Shown here: positions 1 through 7,902 of the stretch, one piece after another
Numbering within the stretch: position 1 is the stretch's first letter
Layout of the letters: each line of letters opens with the position of its first letter
Assembly: GCF_001758195.1 (NCBI RefSeq)
Contig: NZ_MASR01000001.1
Coordinates: 186,001 to 250,000, forward strand
Reading direction: 5' to 3'
DNA: 64,000 bases
DNA from: Pseudohongiella acticola
GTDB lineage: Bacteria > Pseudomonadota > Gammaproteobacteria > Pseudomonadales > Pseudohongiellaceae
Translations under genes and position numbers: made by a program
Notes under the pieces: generated by a model
Told to the model about the DNA's origin: nothing
The model's database searches: none
What the model saw: the letters and a program-made list of their open reading frames with translations, nothing else

Positions 1-3000
1 CAGGGCGTCGGCTATCAGGTCAGATTCAGTGACAACACCACGGAGCATACCTTCATCAAGTTGATGACTGACGGCATTCTGCTGGCTGAAATTCAGCAGG
101 ATCGTTTTCTCAACAAGTATGAAGTTCTGATTATTGATGAGGCTCACGAGCGCAGCCTGAATATCGATTTTCTACTGGGTTATCTCAAGCGTCTGAGCCG
201 CCAGCGTCCCGACCTGAAGATCATTATTACCTCGGCCACCATTGATGTCGAAAAGTTCTCACGGCATTTTTCTGATGCACCCATCATCAGTGTGTCTGGA
301 CGGACCTATCCAGTAGAGATTCTGTACCAGGATCCGGCTGAACTGGATGGCGACGACAAGGACGATGAGATACTGCTCGCTGGCGTGATGCAAGCGTTAC
401 GGCGGCTGGAGAGTCTTGAACGCCAGCGTCGGCAGAGGCCGGGTGATGTGCTCATTTTTCTTAGCGGTGAACGTGAAATTCGTGATCTGGCGATGGCACT
501 ACGCAAACAGGAATTGCGACAGACCGAGATCCTGCCGTTGTATGCACGGCTGACCCAGAACGAGCAGCAACGTATTTTTGCGCCACATCAGGGACGACGA
601 ATTATTCTGTCCACCAACGTGGCCGAAACCTCACTAACGGTCCCGGGAATCAGGTATGTCATCGACAGCGGGCTGGTGCGAATCAGCCGCTACAGTGTGC
701 AGAGCAAAGTGCAACGGTTGCCGATAGAACCGGTGTCGCAGGCCAGTGCGAATCAGCGTGCCGGTCGCTGCGGCCGGGTTGCCAGCGGCATCTGTATACG
801 CCTGTATAGTGAGAGCGATTTTCTGGGTCGACCTCAGTACACGGATCCGGAGATCCAGCGCACCAATCTCAGTGCTGTGATCCTGCAGATGCTGTTACTC
901 AAACTGGGCGACATCAGTCAGTTTCCCTTTGTTGAAGCGCCTGACCGTCGTGCAATCAACGATGGTTTTAAACTGCTGGATGAGCTGGGTGCCATCGACA
1001 ATGAGCGCAAATTGACCGAAACCGGAAGAGCGATGGCGCGACTACCCGTTGATCCGCGGTTGGGTCGAATACTGCTTGAAGCCGCACAGCGGCATTCACT
1101 GTATGAGCTGTTGATCATTGTCAGCGCGCTGAGTGTTCAGGATCCGCGCGACACGCCGGCGGACAAACGTCAGGCAGCAAGACAGAAACATCAACAGTTT
1201 GCCAATGCAGAATCTGACTTTCTGTCGTGGGTGGTGCTGTGGGAAGAGGTAGAGAAACAACGTCAAGCATTGACGCAGGGTCAGTTTCGCAAATACTGTA
1301 AAGAAAACTTTCTGTCCTGGCTGCGCTTGCGTGAGTGGCGCGAAACCCATCGTCAGCTGAGTCTGTCGTGCCAATCCCTTGGTTTCAAGGCGCCTGGGCG
1401 CACAGAAAATCAGGACATCGATTACGAATCGGTTCACAGAGCGATGCTGCCAGGGTCGCTGAATCAACTTGGCCAGAAAACCCAGGATGGGTTTTACCTG
1501 GGCAGTCGTGGACGAAAATTTTCGCTCTTCCCCAGCTCGGCACTGTATAAAAAAATGCCGCGCTGGATTGTCAGTGCGGAACTGATCGAAACCAGTCGTC
1601 TGTTTGCTACCATGGCGGCACGTATCGAGCCCGACTGGGCGGTGGACGCCGCACCGCACCTGTTGCGTCGTGATCATTTTGAAGCGCACTGGGAGAAGAA
1701 GCGTGGTGAAGTGATCGCCTACGAGAAAATCAGTCTGTTCGGGCTGACCCTGATTGAAAAGCGCGCGGTGTCCTACGGTGCAATCGATCCGGTGCTGAGC
1801 CGGGACATCTTCATCCGTGAAGGCCTGGTGGCTGAGCAACTGGAGACAGGTCTTGCGTTCTATCACGCTAATTCGGACTTACTGGCCACGGTTCGGCGCC
1901 AGGAAGAGAAAGAGCGGCGTCCGGATATTCTGGTCAGCGATGATCAGCTGGCGGCATTTTATGATGAGCGACTGCCCAAATCGATCAACAATGTGGCTGC
2001 GCTGGAACACTGGTATCGTGAAGCGCAACAACAGTCTGATCCTTTGCGTATGCAGCGTGAGGATGTTGTCGCGCGTGACGTTGATCAGGGCAGTGAAGTC
2101 GCTTTTCCCGACAGTACGGCAGTTCACCATAACGAGTTATCCATCAACTACCGGTTTGAACCGGGTAGCGCCGAAGACGGTATCAGCATTGATGTACCGG
2201 CTCCATTGGTCAGCAGTCTGACCCAACTCGACCTTGACTGGGCTGTGCCCGGTCTGGTTCAGGAGCGTGCTGTGGCGTTGATGAAGAGCCTGCCCAAGGC
2301 CCTGCGAAAACAATTTGTGCCAGTGCCCGATTTTGCGTCGCGGGCACTGGAAAACGCCGGTCAGTCAAAGGAGGGCAGGCCTACCCAGACGCTGGTTGAA
2401 TTATTGACCGAACAGGCCTGGTCTATGAAGCGTATTCGCCTGGCGCCCGATGACTGGGATCCGGCCGCGCTGCCTTTGCATCTGCAGCCCAGAGTTCGTG
2501 TGCTTGACGCCAGGCAGCGGGTGCTGGCGGTGGAACAGGATCTGTCCCGGCTGCAGCAACAATTCAGCGGCAGTGCGGCGGCCGCGACACGAGTGTCAAC
2601 GCATCCGCTTGAGCGTTCCGGGATCACAGATTGGGATTTTGGTGATTTGCCGCCGATGGTGGAAACCAATGAGGGCATTCGCTTGCTGCGCTACCCGGCG
2701 CTCAGAGACGAAGGTGACAGCGTTGCCATTGTGTTGTGCGAGTCCGAACTCGGTGCCGGCCAGGTGTCTCAACGTGGTCTGGCGCGCCTGTTGATGCTGC
2801 GGACAGCACAGCAGAAGAACATGATCCTGAAACAGCTTGGCCGCGTACAAAACACGCTGGGGCTCAAATTGATTACACAGGACAAGGCCTGGCTGGAACA
2901 TGCAGTGTCTGCTGTTTATCGGCTCTGCTTTCGCCTGAATGAGCGCAGGATCCTCACCCAGGCCGGGTTTGAGGCGTTGCTGGTGGAGGGCAGGGCTGAG

Positions 3001-3459
3001 CTGGTGGAACAGGCAGGGCGGCTGTGCCGCTTGCTGACAGAAAGTTATGACCTGTTGTTCACGATCAGGCGACAACTGGCTTCTTTGCCTGCCAGCTACA
3101 CGGCCTTGAGCAGGGACATTGAAGGCCAGCTGAGCTTCCTGTTTCCCGATGATTTTCCGCTTTCGGTGGCGGATGCCTGGCTTTGGGAGTACCCCAGGTA
3201 CCTGAAGGCCCTGCAGCAGCGCCTTGACAAATTGCCGGCCAATCTTAAGCGGGATCAGGACTCGCAGGCGGTGATCGCTGAGCTGCAGGCGATGTATGGT
3301 CAAGCGCATGTGCAGGCCAGGAGCGCTGAAGATCGGAATTTAGCAGAATTCCTCTGGTGGCTGCAGGAGCTGCGGGTTTCGCTGTTTGCCCAGACCCTGG
3401 GCACCCGGGGCCCGGTATCGGAGAAGCGCCTGCGCAAGCTGTTGGCGCCCCCCCGATAG
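1..3459 (+). CDS. hrpA: ATP-dependent RNA helicase HrpA (5' end outside window)
   Basis: This is a DEAH-box RNA helicase of the HrpA family, implicated in RNA and ribosome quality control. The frame is already open at base 1, where the protein reads QGVGYQVRFSDN, so the N-terminus and Walker A motif lie upstream. Visible motifs are the DEAH box (bases 136-147), the TSAT motif III (229-240) and the motif VI segment NQRAGRCGRV. The helicase-associated winged-helix and ratchet region and the long HrpA-specific C-terminal region follow. About 1150 residues are present, which fits a protein of roughly 1300. The gene ends in TAG just before the mlaA-like gene. Family identity is certain; the in vivo substrate is not known from the sequence. 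Confidence 0.96.
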   Translation, partial: QGVGYQVRFSDNTTEHTFIKLMTDGILLAEIQQDRFLNKYEVLIIDEAHERSLNIDFLLGYLKRLSRQRPDLKIIITSATIDVEKFSRHFSDAPIISVSGRTYPVEILYQDPAELDGDDKDDEILLAGVMQALRRLESLERQRRQRPGDVLIFLSGEREIRDLAMALRKQELRQTEILPLYARLTQNEQQRIFAPHQGRRIILSTNVAETSLTVPGIRYVIDSGLVRISRYSVQSKVQRLPIEPVSQASANQRAGRCGRVASGICIRLYSESDFLGRPQYTDPEIQRTNLSAVILQMLLLKLGDISQFPFVEAPDRRAINDGFKLLDELGAIDNERKLTETGRAMARLPVDPRLGRILLEAAQRHSLYELLIIVSALSVQDPRDTPADKRQAARQKHQQFANAESDFLSWVVLWEEVEKQRQALTQGQFRKYCKENFLSWLRLREWRETHRQLSLSCQSLGFKAPGRTENQDIDYESVHRAMLPGSLNQLGQKTQDGFYLGSRGRKFSLFPSSALYKKMPRWIVSAELIETSRLFATMAARIEPDWAVDAAPHLLRRDHFEAHWEKKRGEVIAYEKISLFGLTLIEKRAVSYGAIDPVLSRDIFIREGLVAEQLETGLAFYHANSDLLATVRRQEEKERRPDILVSDDQLAAFYDERLPKSINNVAALEHWYREAQQQSDPLRMQREDVVARDVDQGSEVAFPDSTAVHHNELSINYRFEPGSAEDGISIDVPAPLVSSLTQLDLDWAVPGLVQERAVALMKSLPKALRKQFVPVPDFASRALENAGQSKEGRPTQTLVELLTEQAWSMKRIRLAPDDWDPAALPLHLQPRVRVLDARQRVLAVEQDLSRLQQQFSGSAAAATRVSTHPLERSGITDWDFGDLPPMVETNEGIRLLRYPALRDEGDSVAIVLCESELGAGQVSQRGLARLLMLRTAQQKNMILKQLGRVQNTLGLKLITQDKAWLEHAVSAVYRLCFRLNERRILTQAGFEALLVEGRAELVEQAGRLCRLLTESYDLLFTIRRQLASLPASYTALSRDIEGQLSFLFPDDFPLSVADAWLWEYPRYLKALQQRLDKLPANLKRDQDSQAVIAELQAMYGQAHVQARSAEDRNLAEFLWWLQELRVSLFAQTLGTRGPVSEKRLRKLLAPPR

Positions 3460-3487
3460 GGCTATATCAAGCAACCGGCTAATCTGG

Positions 3488-3493
3488 GATAAT
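3488..3493 (+). promoter_or_regulatory. possible -10 element for the mlaA-like gene
   Basis: GATAAT preceded by TG one base upstream resembles an extended -10 element. It lies 28 bases after the hrpA stop and about 70 bases before the chosen start of the next gene. No convincing -35 is visible, so this is a weak call. Confidence 0.3.
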
Positions 3494-3561
3494 GTGCGGT
3501 CCTTGTGATTGATGCACGCTTGGCGTTATCTGAATTGTTATGTTGTGGAGTGTTAAAACTA

Positions 3562-4287
3562 ATGCAGTATCGGTGTAGCAAGATATCAGCGCTGGCCATG
3601 AGCCTGGGCTTGAGCCTTAGCGTGGCGACCAGTAGCGTTTCTGCACAACAGGCACCCGATTATGATCCCTGGCAGCCCGTTAACGTCAAAGTGCACGCGT
3701 TTAACGACTATGTCGACAGCAAGGTCCTGCGTCCGGTTGCCAACGGCTACACGCGTTACGTGCCATTACTGGCGCGCCGGGGCGTGAGCAATTTCTTCGC
3801 CAATATCAATAACATTTCAGTACTGGCCAACAACCTGTTGCAGTTCAAGCTGCAGGCGGCGGCTAATGACACTGGGCGCTTGATGCTCAACACCACATTC
3901 GGCCTCGGCGGTGTTCTCGATCTGGCTACCTGGGCGGGTTTTGACAAAAACGAGGAAGACTTTGGTCAGACCCTGGGCTACTGGGGCGTGCCGCCCGGCC
4001 CCTACGTGGTGATTCCTCTGTTCGGGCCCAGCACTGTGCGCGACGGGCTGGGCTTTGGTGTCGATAACTACACCAATCCTCTGAACCATCGCGAGGACGA
4101 TCTGATGCGAAATGCCGCCTTTGTGCTGCAGCAGGTTGATCGTCGGGTTGAGGCGATGGCAGTAGATTCGCTGATGTCCGGCGATCCCTACATTTTCACC
4201 CGGGAAGCGTATCTGCAACAGCGCGAATACCTGGTCAAGGATGGCGAAGTGGCCAGCCAGCAGAGTGACTGGGGCAACTGGGATTAA
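3562..4287 (+). CDS. mlaA: MlaA/VacJ-family outer-membrane protein
   Basis: This 241-residue protein belongs to the MlaA (VacJ) family, the outer-membrane part of the Mla system that removes misplaced phospholipids from the outer leaflet. The family core is visible: a DPWQPVN-like start, LRPVANGYTRYVP, GVSNFFANI, a GLGGVLDLAT segment, a PPGPYVVIPLFGPSTVRDG loop and SDPYI-like GDPYIFTREAY. The ATG at 3562 was chosen because it follows GGAG at 3547-3550 and opens a signal peptide ending in VSA before QQ. Unlike classical MlaA there is no lipobox cysteine. The stop codon overlaps that of the convergent TerB-like gene. No other mla genes lie nearby. Confidence 0.85.
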   Translation: MQYRCSKISALAMSLGLSLSVATSSVSAQQAPDYDPWQPVNVKVHAFNDYVDSKVLRPVANGYTRYVPLLARRGVSNFFANINNISVLANNLLQFKLQAAANDTGRLMLNTTFGLGGVLDLATWAGFDKNEEDFGQTLGYWGVPPGPYVVIPLFGPSTVRDGLGFGVDNYTNPLNHREDDLMRNAAFVLQQVDRRVEAMAVDSLMSGDPYIFTREAYLQQREYLVKDGEVASQQSDWGNWD

Positions 4288-4745
4288 CCCTGTTCGTCAC
4301 GCACACGCAATTTGGTTTTGATGAAATCACTGTGTGACACGTAAAGCAGGTCCGCTGTTTTGCGAATCATCTGCTCTTCGTACTTGTCCAGATGATCATC
4401 CGCCAGTGCCAGTCGCCACAGATTTTCTACCAGCAGCACCTTGTCTTCATAGTCATAGGTCTCGTTCATCAGGCTGGTAAACTCATAGAGCGACACAGCC
4501 TGCGCCGCTTCTTCTTCTGCCAGTTTGATAACGTCATCAAGCTGTTGCTCATCCATTGCAAAGGTCCTGGCCAGCACCTGACGCAACATCCGGGTTTCAC
4601 GATCATCAATATGACGGTCGGTCTTGAGTAGCTCAAACATCAGTGCGGCACTGGCCAGCCGCAAGCGCTCCACCTTGTGTTCTGAGGTCTCCTGTTCAGG
4701 GCTGGCGAGCTGGTTGTCAAAGAATTGTCTGATCGCTGCTATCAT
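4284..4745 (-). CDS. TerB-family protein
   Basis: This 153-residue all-helical protein resembles the TerB/TerB-like domain named after tellurite resistance. Recognisable features are a first helical pair with AALMFELLKTDRHIDDRE and a second, internally similar one with LWRLALADDHLDKYEEQMI; these acidic helical repeats can bind metal in the family. There is no signal peptide, so it is probably cytoplasmic. A strong ribosome site (AAGGAGCC) precedes the ATG. No terA/C/D/E/Z genes accompany it, so a tellurite role should not be assumed. Its TAA overlaps the TAA of the convergent mlaA-like gene. The next gene upstream on the same strand is unrelated across the window side. Confidence 0.8.
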   Translation of the reverse strand: MIAAIRQFFDNQLASPEQETSEHKVERLRLASAALMFELLKTDRHIDDRETRMLRQVLARTFAMDEQQLDDVIKLAEEEAAQAVSLYEFTSLMNETYDYEDKVLLVENLWRLALADDHLDKYEEQMIRKTADLLYVSHSDFIKTKLRVRDEQG

Positions 4746-4786
4746 GGGGGCTCCTTCGCTAAGTCCCGGTGGCTCTCAGCACGTTC

Positions 4787-5854
4787 TCAACACGTGCTTT
4801 TAATGCTGGCGTCGGCCAACGCAAGGGCATCCGTCAGGACATTGATTCCTGCGTTCTTGCGGTATGCGTTTTCACTCAGGTGACGGCGAAACAGGCGTCC
4901 GCCATTCTGTCCTTTAAACAGCCCCAGGATGTGTCGTGTCATGTGCTGCAGTGGCGTGCCCTGTGCCAGTTCGGTTTCAACGTAGGGCAGGTAGGCCGAC
5001 ATGATATCGCCTCTGGAGGGCACTGGCGTTTCGTCTTTAAACAACTGCTGGTCAACCTGTGCCAGAACATAGGGGTTGTGGTAGGCCTCGCGCCCCATCA
5101 TGACGCCATCCAGAGCGCTGCCATGGGCGCCGTCGAGTAACTGGCGGCTCTGCTCCAGACCGGTGATGCCACCGTTGATGATGATGTCCAGCTCCGGGTA
5201 ACGTTGTTTGATGCCGCGAACCCGCGGATAGTTGAGCGGCGGCACATCCCGGTTCTGTTTGGGACTTAGTCCCTGCAGGACCGCAATTCGTGCGTGAATG
5301 ATGAAGGTTCGGCAACCGGCGCTGGCAACGCTGTCTACAAAGCGTTGCAGAAATTCATCAGAATCCTTGTCGTCAATGCCAATGCGGGATTTTACCGTGA
5401 CCGGCAGCGTGGTGGCCGCCTGCATGGCGGTGACGCAGGCAGCAACCAGGTCCGGCTCCGCCATCAGGCAGGCGCCAAACTTGCCTGACTGCACGCGATC
5501 GCTGGGACAGCCAATGTTGAGATTGACTTCATCATAGCCCCATTGTTCAGCCAGTTCAGCGCAGTGGGCGAGTGCCGCCGGGTCACTGCCGCCCAGCTGC
5601 AGCGCCAGTGGATGTTCGGCCTGATCGAACTGCAGGTGCCGTTTTATGTCGCCATGCATCAGGGCGCCGGTGGTTACCATTTCGGTGTAGAGCCGTGCGT
5701 GGCGACTGAGCAGACGCAGGAAATACCGCTCATGGCGATCTGTCCAGTCGAGCATCGGGGCCACGCAGAAACGGTGCGGGCTGACCCCGCTTGCGTGTTG
5801 CTGACGGGCAATACTCCGGGTGTTATCAACAGTGTTGTTGTGTGTCAGGTTCAA
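4787..5854 (-). CDS. dusA: tRNA-dihydrouridine(20/20a) synthase DusA
   Basis: DusA is an FMN enzyme that reduces uridine in the tRNA D-loop using NADPH. The protein shows the DusA signature FCVAPMLDWTDRH near residue 30, the LQLGGSDP and NLNIGCPSDRVQSGKFGACLM segments (the latter with the catalytic cysteine), the FIIHAR motif, NGGI and GVMMGREAYHNP. At 355 residues it is slightly longer than usual. The open frame begins with TTG (5852-5854). No ATG or GTG lies before the conserved core, and the nearby upstream ATG at 5865-5867 is out of frame, so the start is uncertain. Product identity is secure. Confidence 0.95.
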   Translation of the reverse strand: MNLTHNNTVDNTRSIARQQHASGVSPHRFCVAPMLDWTDRHERYFLRLLSRHARLYTEMVTTGALMHGDIKRHLQFDQAEHPLALQLGGSDPAALAHCAELAEQWGYDEVNLNIGCPSDRVQSGKFGACLMAEPDLVAACVTAMQAATTLPVTVKSRIGIDDKDSDEFLQRFVDSVASAGCRTFIIHARIAVLQGLSPKQNRDVPPLNYPRVRGIKQRYPELDIIINGGITGLEQSRQLLDGAHGSALDGVMMGREAYHNPYVLAQVDQQLFKDETPVPSRGDIMSAYLPYVETELAQGTPLQHMTRHILGLFKGQNGGRLFRRHLSENAYRKNAGINVLTDALALADASIKSTC

Positions 5855-5954
5855 AACGACGGCTCATTGGCTAAACAGGTTGTTAAGTATAACAAAGACC
5901 GGGCAATGGGAGGTCGAGCGTGGTGGACTTTCTCAACGCACTCAAAGCACTCAA

Positions 5955-6008
5955 CGCACTTATCGTGCGTGTGGTCGGCTTTTTAATCGCACTTATCGTG
6001 CGCGTGGT
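5955..6008. repeat. tandem pair of 33-bp hairpin repeats
   Basis: The 15-base hairpin CGCACTTATCGTGCG (5-bp stem, 5-base loop) occurs at 5955-5969 and again at 5988-6002. The following six bases are also near-identical, giving 20 of 21 matches at a period of 33 bp. The pair lies in the non-coding gap between dusA and gltX, just upstream of the putative gltX -10. Function is unknown; three helical turns of spacing could suit a paired protein-binding site. Confidence 0.7.
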
Positions 6009-6027
6009 GGACACCGCCACCATCACG

Positions 6028-6064
6028 TATAATCCGGGGGGGTTCAGGCCAAAGGCCTGAACCC
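6028..6064 (+). promoter_or_regulatory. putative gltX -10 box and leader hairpin
   Basis: A consensus TATAAT lies at 6028-6033. No good -35 is found at 16-18 bases upstream; the nearest is TGGACA at 6008, spaced 14. A perfect 11-bp hairpin follows at 6040-6064, GGGTTCAGGCC / GGCCTGAACCC with an AAA loop, starting about where transcription would begin. It could stabilise the gltX leader RNA or bind a regulator. Confidence 0.45.
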
Positions 6065-6095
6065 GCCAAATTCTAGCGATGACAGCAGGAGTCCC

Positions 6096-7616
6096 ATGTC
6101 AAATACGCCAACTTCCCAGGTACGAACCCGGATTGCACCATCACCCACTGGCGATCCGCACGTAGGCACCGCTTATATTGCGTTGTTCAATCGGTGTTTT
6201 GCGCGCCAGCATGGCGGCGAGTTTATCCTTCGCATTGAGGACACCGATCAGACACGAAGCACCGCACGTTCGGAACAGGACATTCTGCAAGCGTTGCGCT
6301 GGCTGGGTCTGGACTGGGCCGAGGGCCCGGATAATGGTGGTCCTCATGGCCCTTATCGGCAAAGCCAGCGCAGTGATATTTACCGCGAGCATATTCAGAT
6401 ACTGCTGGATAAAGGTCATGCCTTCCGTTGTTTCTGCACCGCTGAGCGCCTGGATGCCGTGCGCGCTGAACAGATGGCAAACAAACAGACCGCTGGTTAT
6501 GACGGGCACTGCCTGTCGCTGAGTGACAAAGAGATTGCCAACAAGCTTGAGGCTCGCGAGTCGCACGTCATTCGCATGAAAGTGCCGCAGGAAGGGGAGT
6601 GTGTATTTCATGACCGCCTGCGCGGTGAGATTCGCATCAACTGGCAGCAAATCGACATGCAGGTGTTGATGAAGTCAGATCATTTGCCGACCTATCATTT
6701 TGCCAATGTCGTTGATGACCACCTGATGGAGATCACGCATGTAATACGCGGTGAAGAGTGGATCAATTCCACGCCCAAACACATTCTGCTGTATCAGCAC
6801 TTTGGCTGGCAGGAACCACAGTTTTGTCATATGCCCCTGTTGCGTAACCCGGACAAAAGCAAGCTGAGTAAGCGCAAGAACCCGACCAGTATTTCCTACT
6901 ATCAGGACATGGGCTATCTGTCCGATGCCATGGTGAACTATCTGGGTATGATGGGCTGGACAATGCCAGACGGTCGCGAGAAGTTCACGCTGGCAGAAAT
7001 GGAGTCTGCCTTTGATATTGATCGCGTGTCGCTGGGGGGGCCGGTATTTGATGTTGAGAAACTGAACTGGCTGAACGGTAAGTACATCCGGGAGAATCTG
7101 GATACCGACACCTTCGCTGAAGCGTACAGTCAGTGGGCACTGGCCGATGGCAAAATGACGCAGATCATTCCGCTGATTAAAGATCGGGTGGAGCGTTTCA
7201 GCGACGTTGTGCCGCTTGCCGGATTTTTCCTGAGTGGCCTGCTGCCGGTGCATGAACAGGACTTTGCCCACAAACAGCTAAGCGCAGAGCAGTGCAAGCA
7301 TATTTTGCAGTTGTATGTGTGGCAGCTGGAACAACTGACGGACTGGACGCGTGATGACGTTGAGCGCAGTGCTCAGCAGCTGGCTGCGTTCATGGGCATC
7401 AAGATACGTGAAACCCTGTTCCCGCTTTTTGTTGCCATTACCGGTAAGGCGGTGTCGGTGTCGGTGATTGATGCCATCACCATTCTGGGGCTGGATGTGA
7501 GCCGGGCGCGCATACGACATGCCGTTGATGTACTCGGCGGTGTTTCCAAGAAGGAAGCGAAAGTACTGGAAAAAACTTTCCGTGAGTTGCAATCCGGAGT
7601 GGAAAAAGCAATTTAA
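6096..7616 (+). CDS. gltX: glutamate--tRNA ligase
   Basis: GltX charges tRNA-Glu with glutamate, and is a class I aminoacyl-tRNA synthetase. The HIGH-type motif is PHVG (residues 21-24) within [14 protein letters not shown]. The KMSKS-type motif is KLSKR (about residues 256-260). FRCFC and YDGHC mark the possible zinc-binding region in the middle of the protein, and a C-terminal helical anticodon-binding domain completes it. Length is 506 residues, somewhat above the usual 470. The ATG at 6096 follows CAGGAG at a good distance. As in pseudomonads, a tRNA-Ala gene lies immediately downstream, here with its own promoter. Confidence 0.96.
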   Translation: MSNTPTSQVRTRIAPSPTGDPHVGTAYIALFNRCFARQHGGEFILRIEDTDQTRSTARSEQDILQALRWLGLDWAEGPDNGGPHGPYRQSQRSDIYREHIQILLDKGHAFRCFCTAERLDAVRAEQMANKQTAGYDGHCLSLSDKEIANKLEARESHVIRMKVPQEGECVFHDRLRGEIRINWQQIDMQVLMKSDHLPTYHFANVVDDHLMEITHVIRGEEWINSTPKHILLYQHFGWQEPQFCHMPLLRNPDKSKLSKRKNPTSISYYQDMGYLSDAMVNYLGMMGWTMPDGREKFTLAEMESAFDIDRVSLGGPVFDVEKLNWLNGKYIRENLDTDTFAEAYSQWALADGKMTQIIPLIKDRVERFSDVVPLAGFFLSGLLPVHEQDFAHKQLSAEQCKHILQLYVWQLEQLTDWTRDDVERSAQQLAAFMGIKIRETLFPLFVAITGKAVSVSVIDAITILGLDVSRARIRHAVDVLGGVSKKEAKVLEKTFRELQSGVEKAI

Positions 7617-7620
7617 GGCA

Positions 7621-7649
7621 TTGACAGCAGGAGGGTCGATGCCTAAAAT
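7621..7649 (+). promoter_or_regulatory. strong sigma-70 promoter of tRNA-Ala
   Basis: TTGACA (7621-7626), a 17-base spacer and TAAAAT (7644-7649) make a near-consensus promoter starting 5 bases after the gltX stop. The next bases, GCGCG, form a GC-rich discriminator as is typical of stable-RNA promoters under stringent control. The expected start near 7656 leaves a short leader before the tRNA at 7680. Confidence 0.75.
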
Positions 7650-7679
7650 GCGCGATCTCTGCAATACGCAGGGAATGAA

Positions 7680-7755
7680 GGGGCTATAGCTCAGCTGGGA
7701 GAGCGCAACGCTGGCAGCGTTGAGGTCATCGGTTCGATCCCGATTAGCTCCACCA
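7680..7755 (+). tRNA. tRNA-Ala (anticodon GGC)
   Basis: The 76-base gene folds as a standard cloverleaf. The acceptor arm is GGGGCTA / TAGCTCC with one G-U pair, followed by A73 and an encoded CCA (7753-7755). The D arm contains AGCTCAGCTGGGAGAGC. The anticodon stem is CAACG / CGTTG with loop CTGGCAG, giving anticodon GGC, which reads GCC and GCU alanine codons. The T arm carries GGTTCGATCC. A bidirectional terminator follows 45 bases downstream. Confidence 0.97.
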
Positions 7756-7794
7756 AATATTCGTGCAAACCCAGACACAACAAACAGGCACAAC

Positions 7795-7830
7795 AAAAAA
7801 GGGGTCAAGCAAAAGCTTGACCCCTTTTTT
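7795..7830. terminator. bidirectional intrinsic terminator (tRNA-Ala / gltA)
   Basis: A perfect 10-bp stem GGGGTCAAGC (7801-7810) / GCTTGACCCC (7815-7824) with an AAAA loop is followed by six T residues on the plus strand and preceded by six A residues, so it works for both strands. It sits between the convergent tRNA-Ala and gltA. Confidence 0.9.
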
Positions 7831-7867
7831 GTTGGCTACAATCCGGTTTTGCGCCTATCGAAGGGCC

Positions 7868-7893
7868 GGGGACGGAGACCCGGCTCCGTCCCC
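7868..7893. repeat. GC-rich hairpin downstream of gltA
   Basis: A perfect 10-bp stem GGGGACGGAG / CTCCGTCCCC encloses ACCCGG, 10 bases after the end of gltA (on the minus strand). It has no T run and stands apart from the true terminator at 7795-7830. It may be a 3'-end RNA stabiliser or a short dispersed palindrome. Confidence 0.6.
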
Positions 7894-7902
7894 CCGAGGT
7901 TG

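Noticed and set aside
1096-1866. A 256-codon open frame on the minus strand inside hrpA.
   Set aside because: It is fully antisense to conserved helicase sequence and its product has no recognisable family features; it reflects codon bias of the real gene.
4284-4745. The TerB-like gene considered as part of a tellurite or stress (ter) defence operon.
   Set aside because: No terC, terD, terE or other ter genes are nearby.
5955-6008. The 33-bp tandem repeats considered as a CRISPR array.
   Set aside because: Only two units, conserved part is a 21-bp hairpin with no unique spacers and no cas genes.
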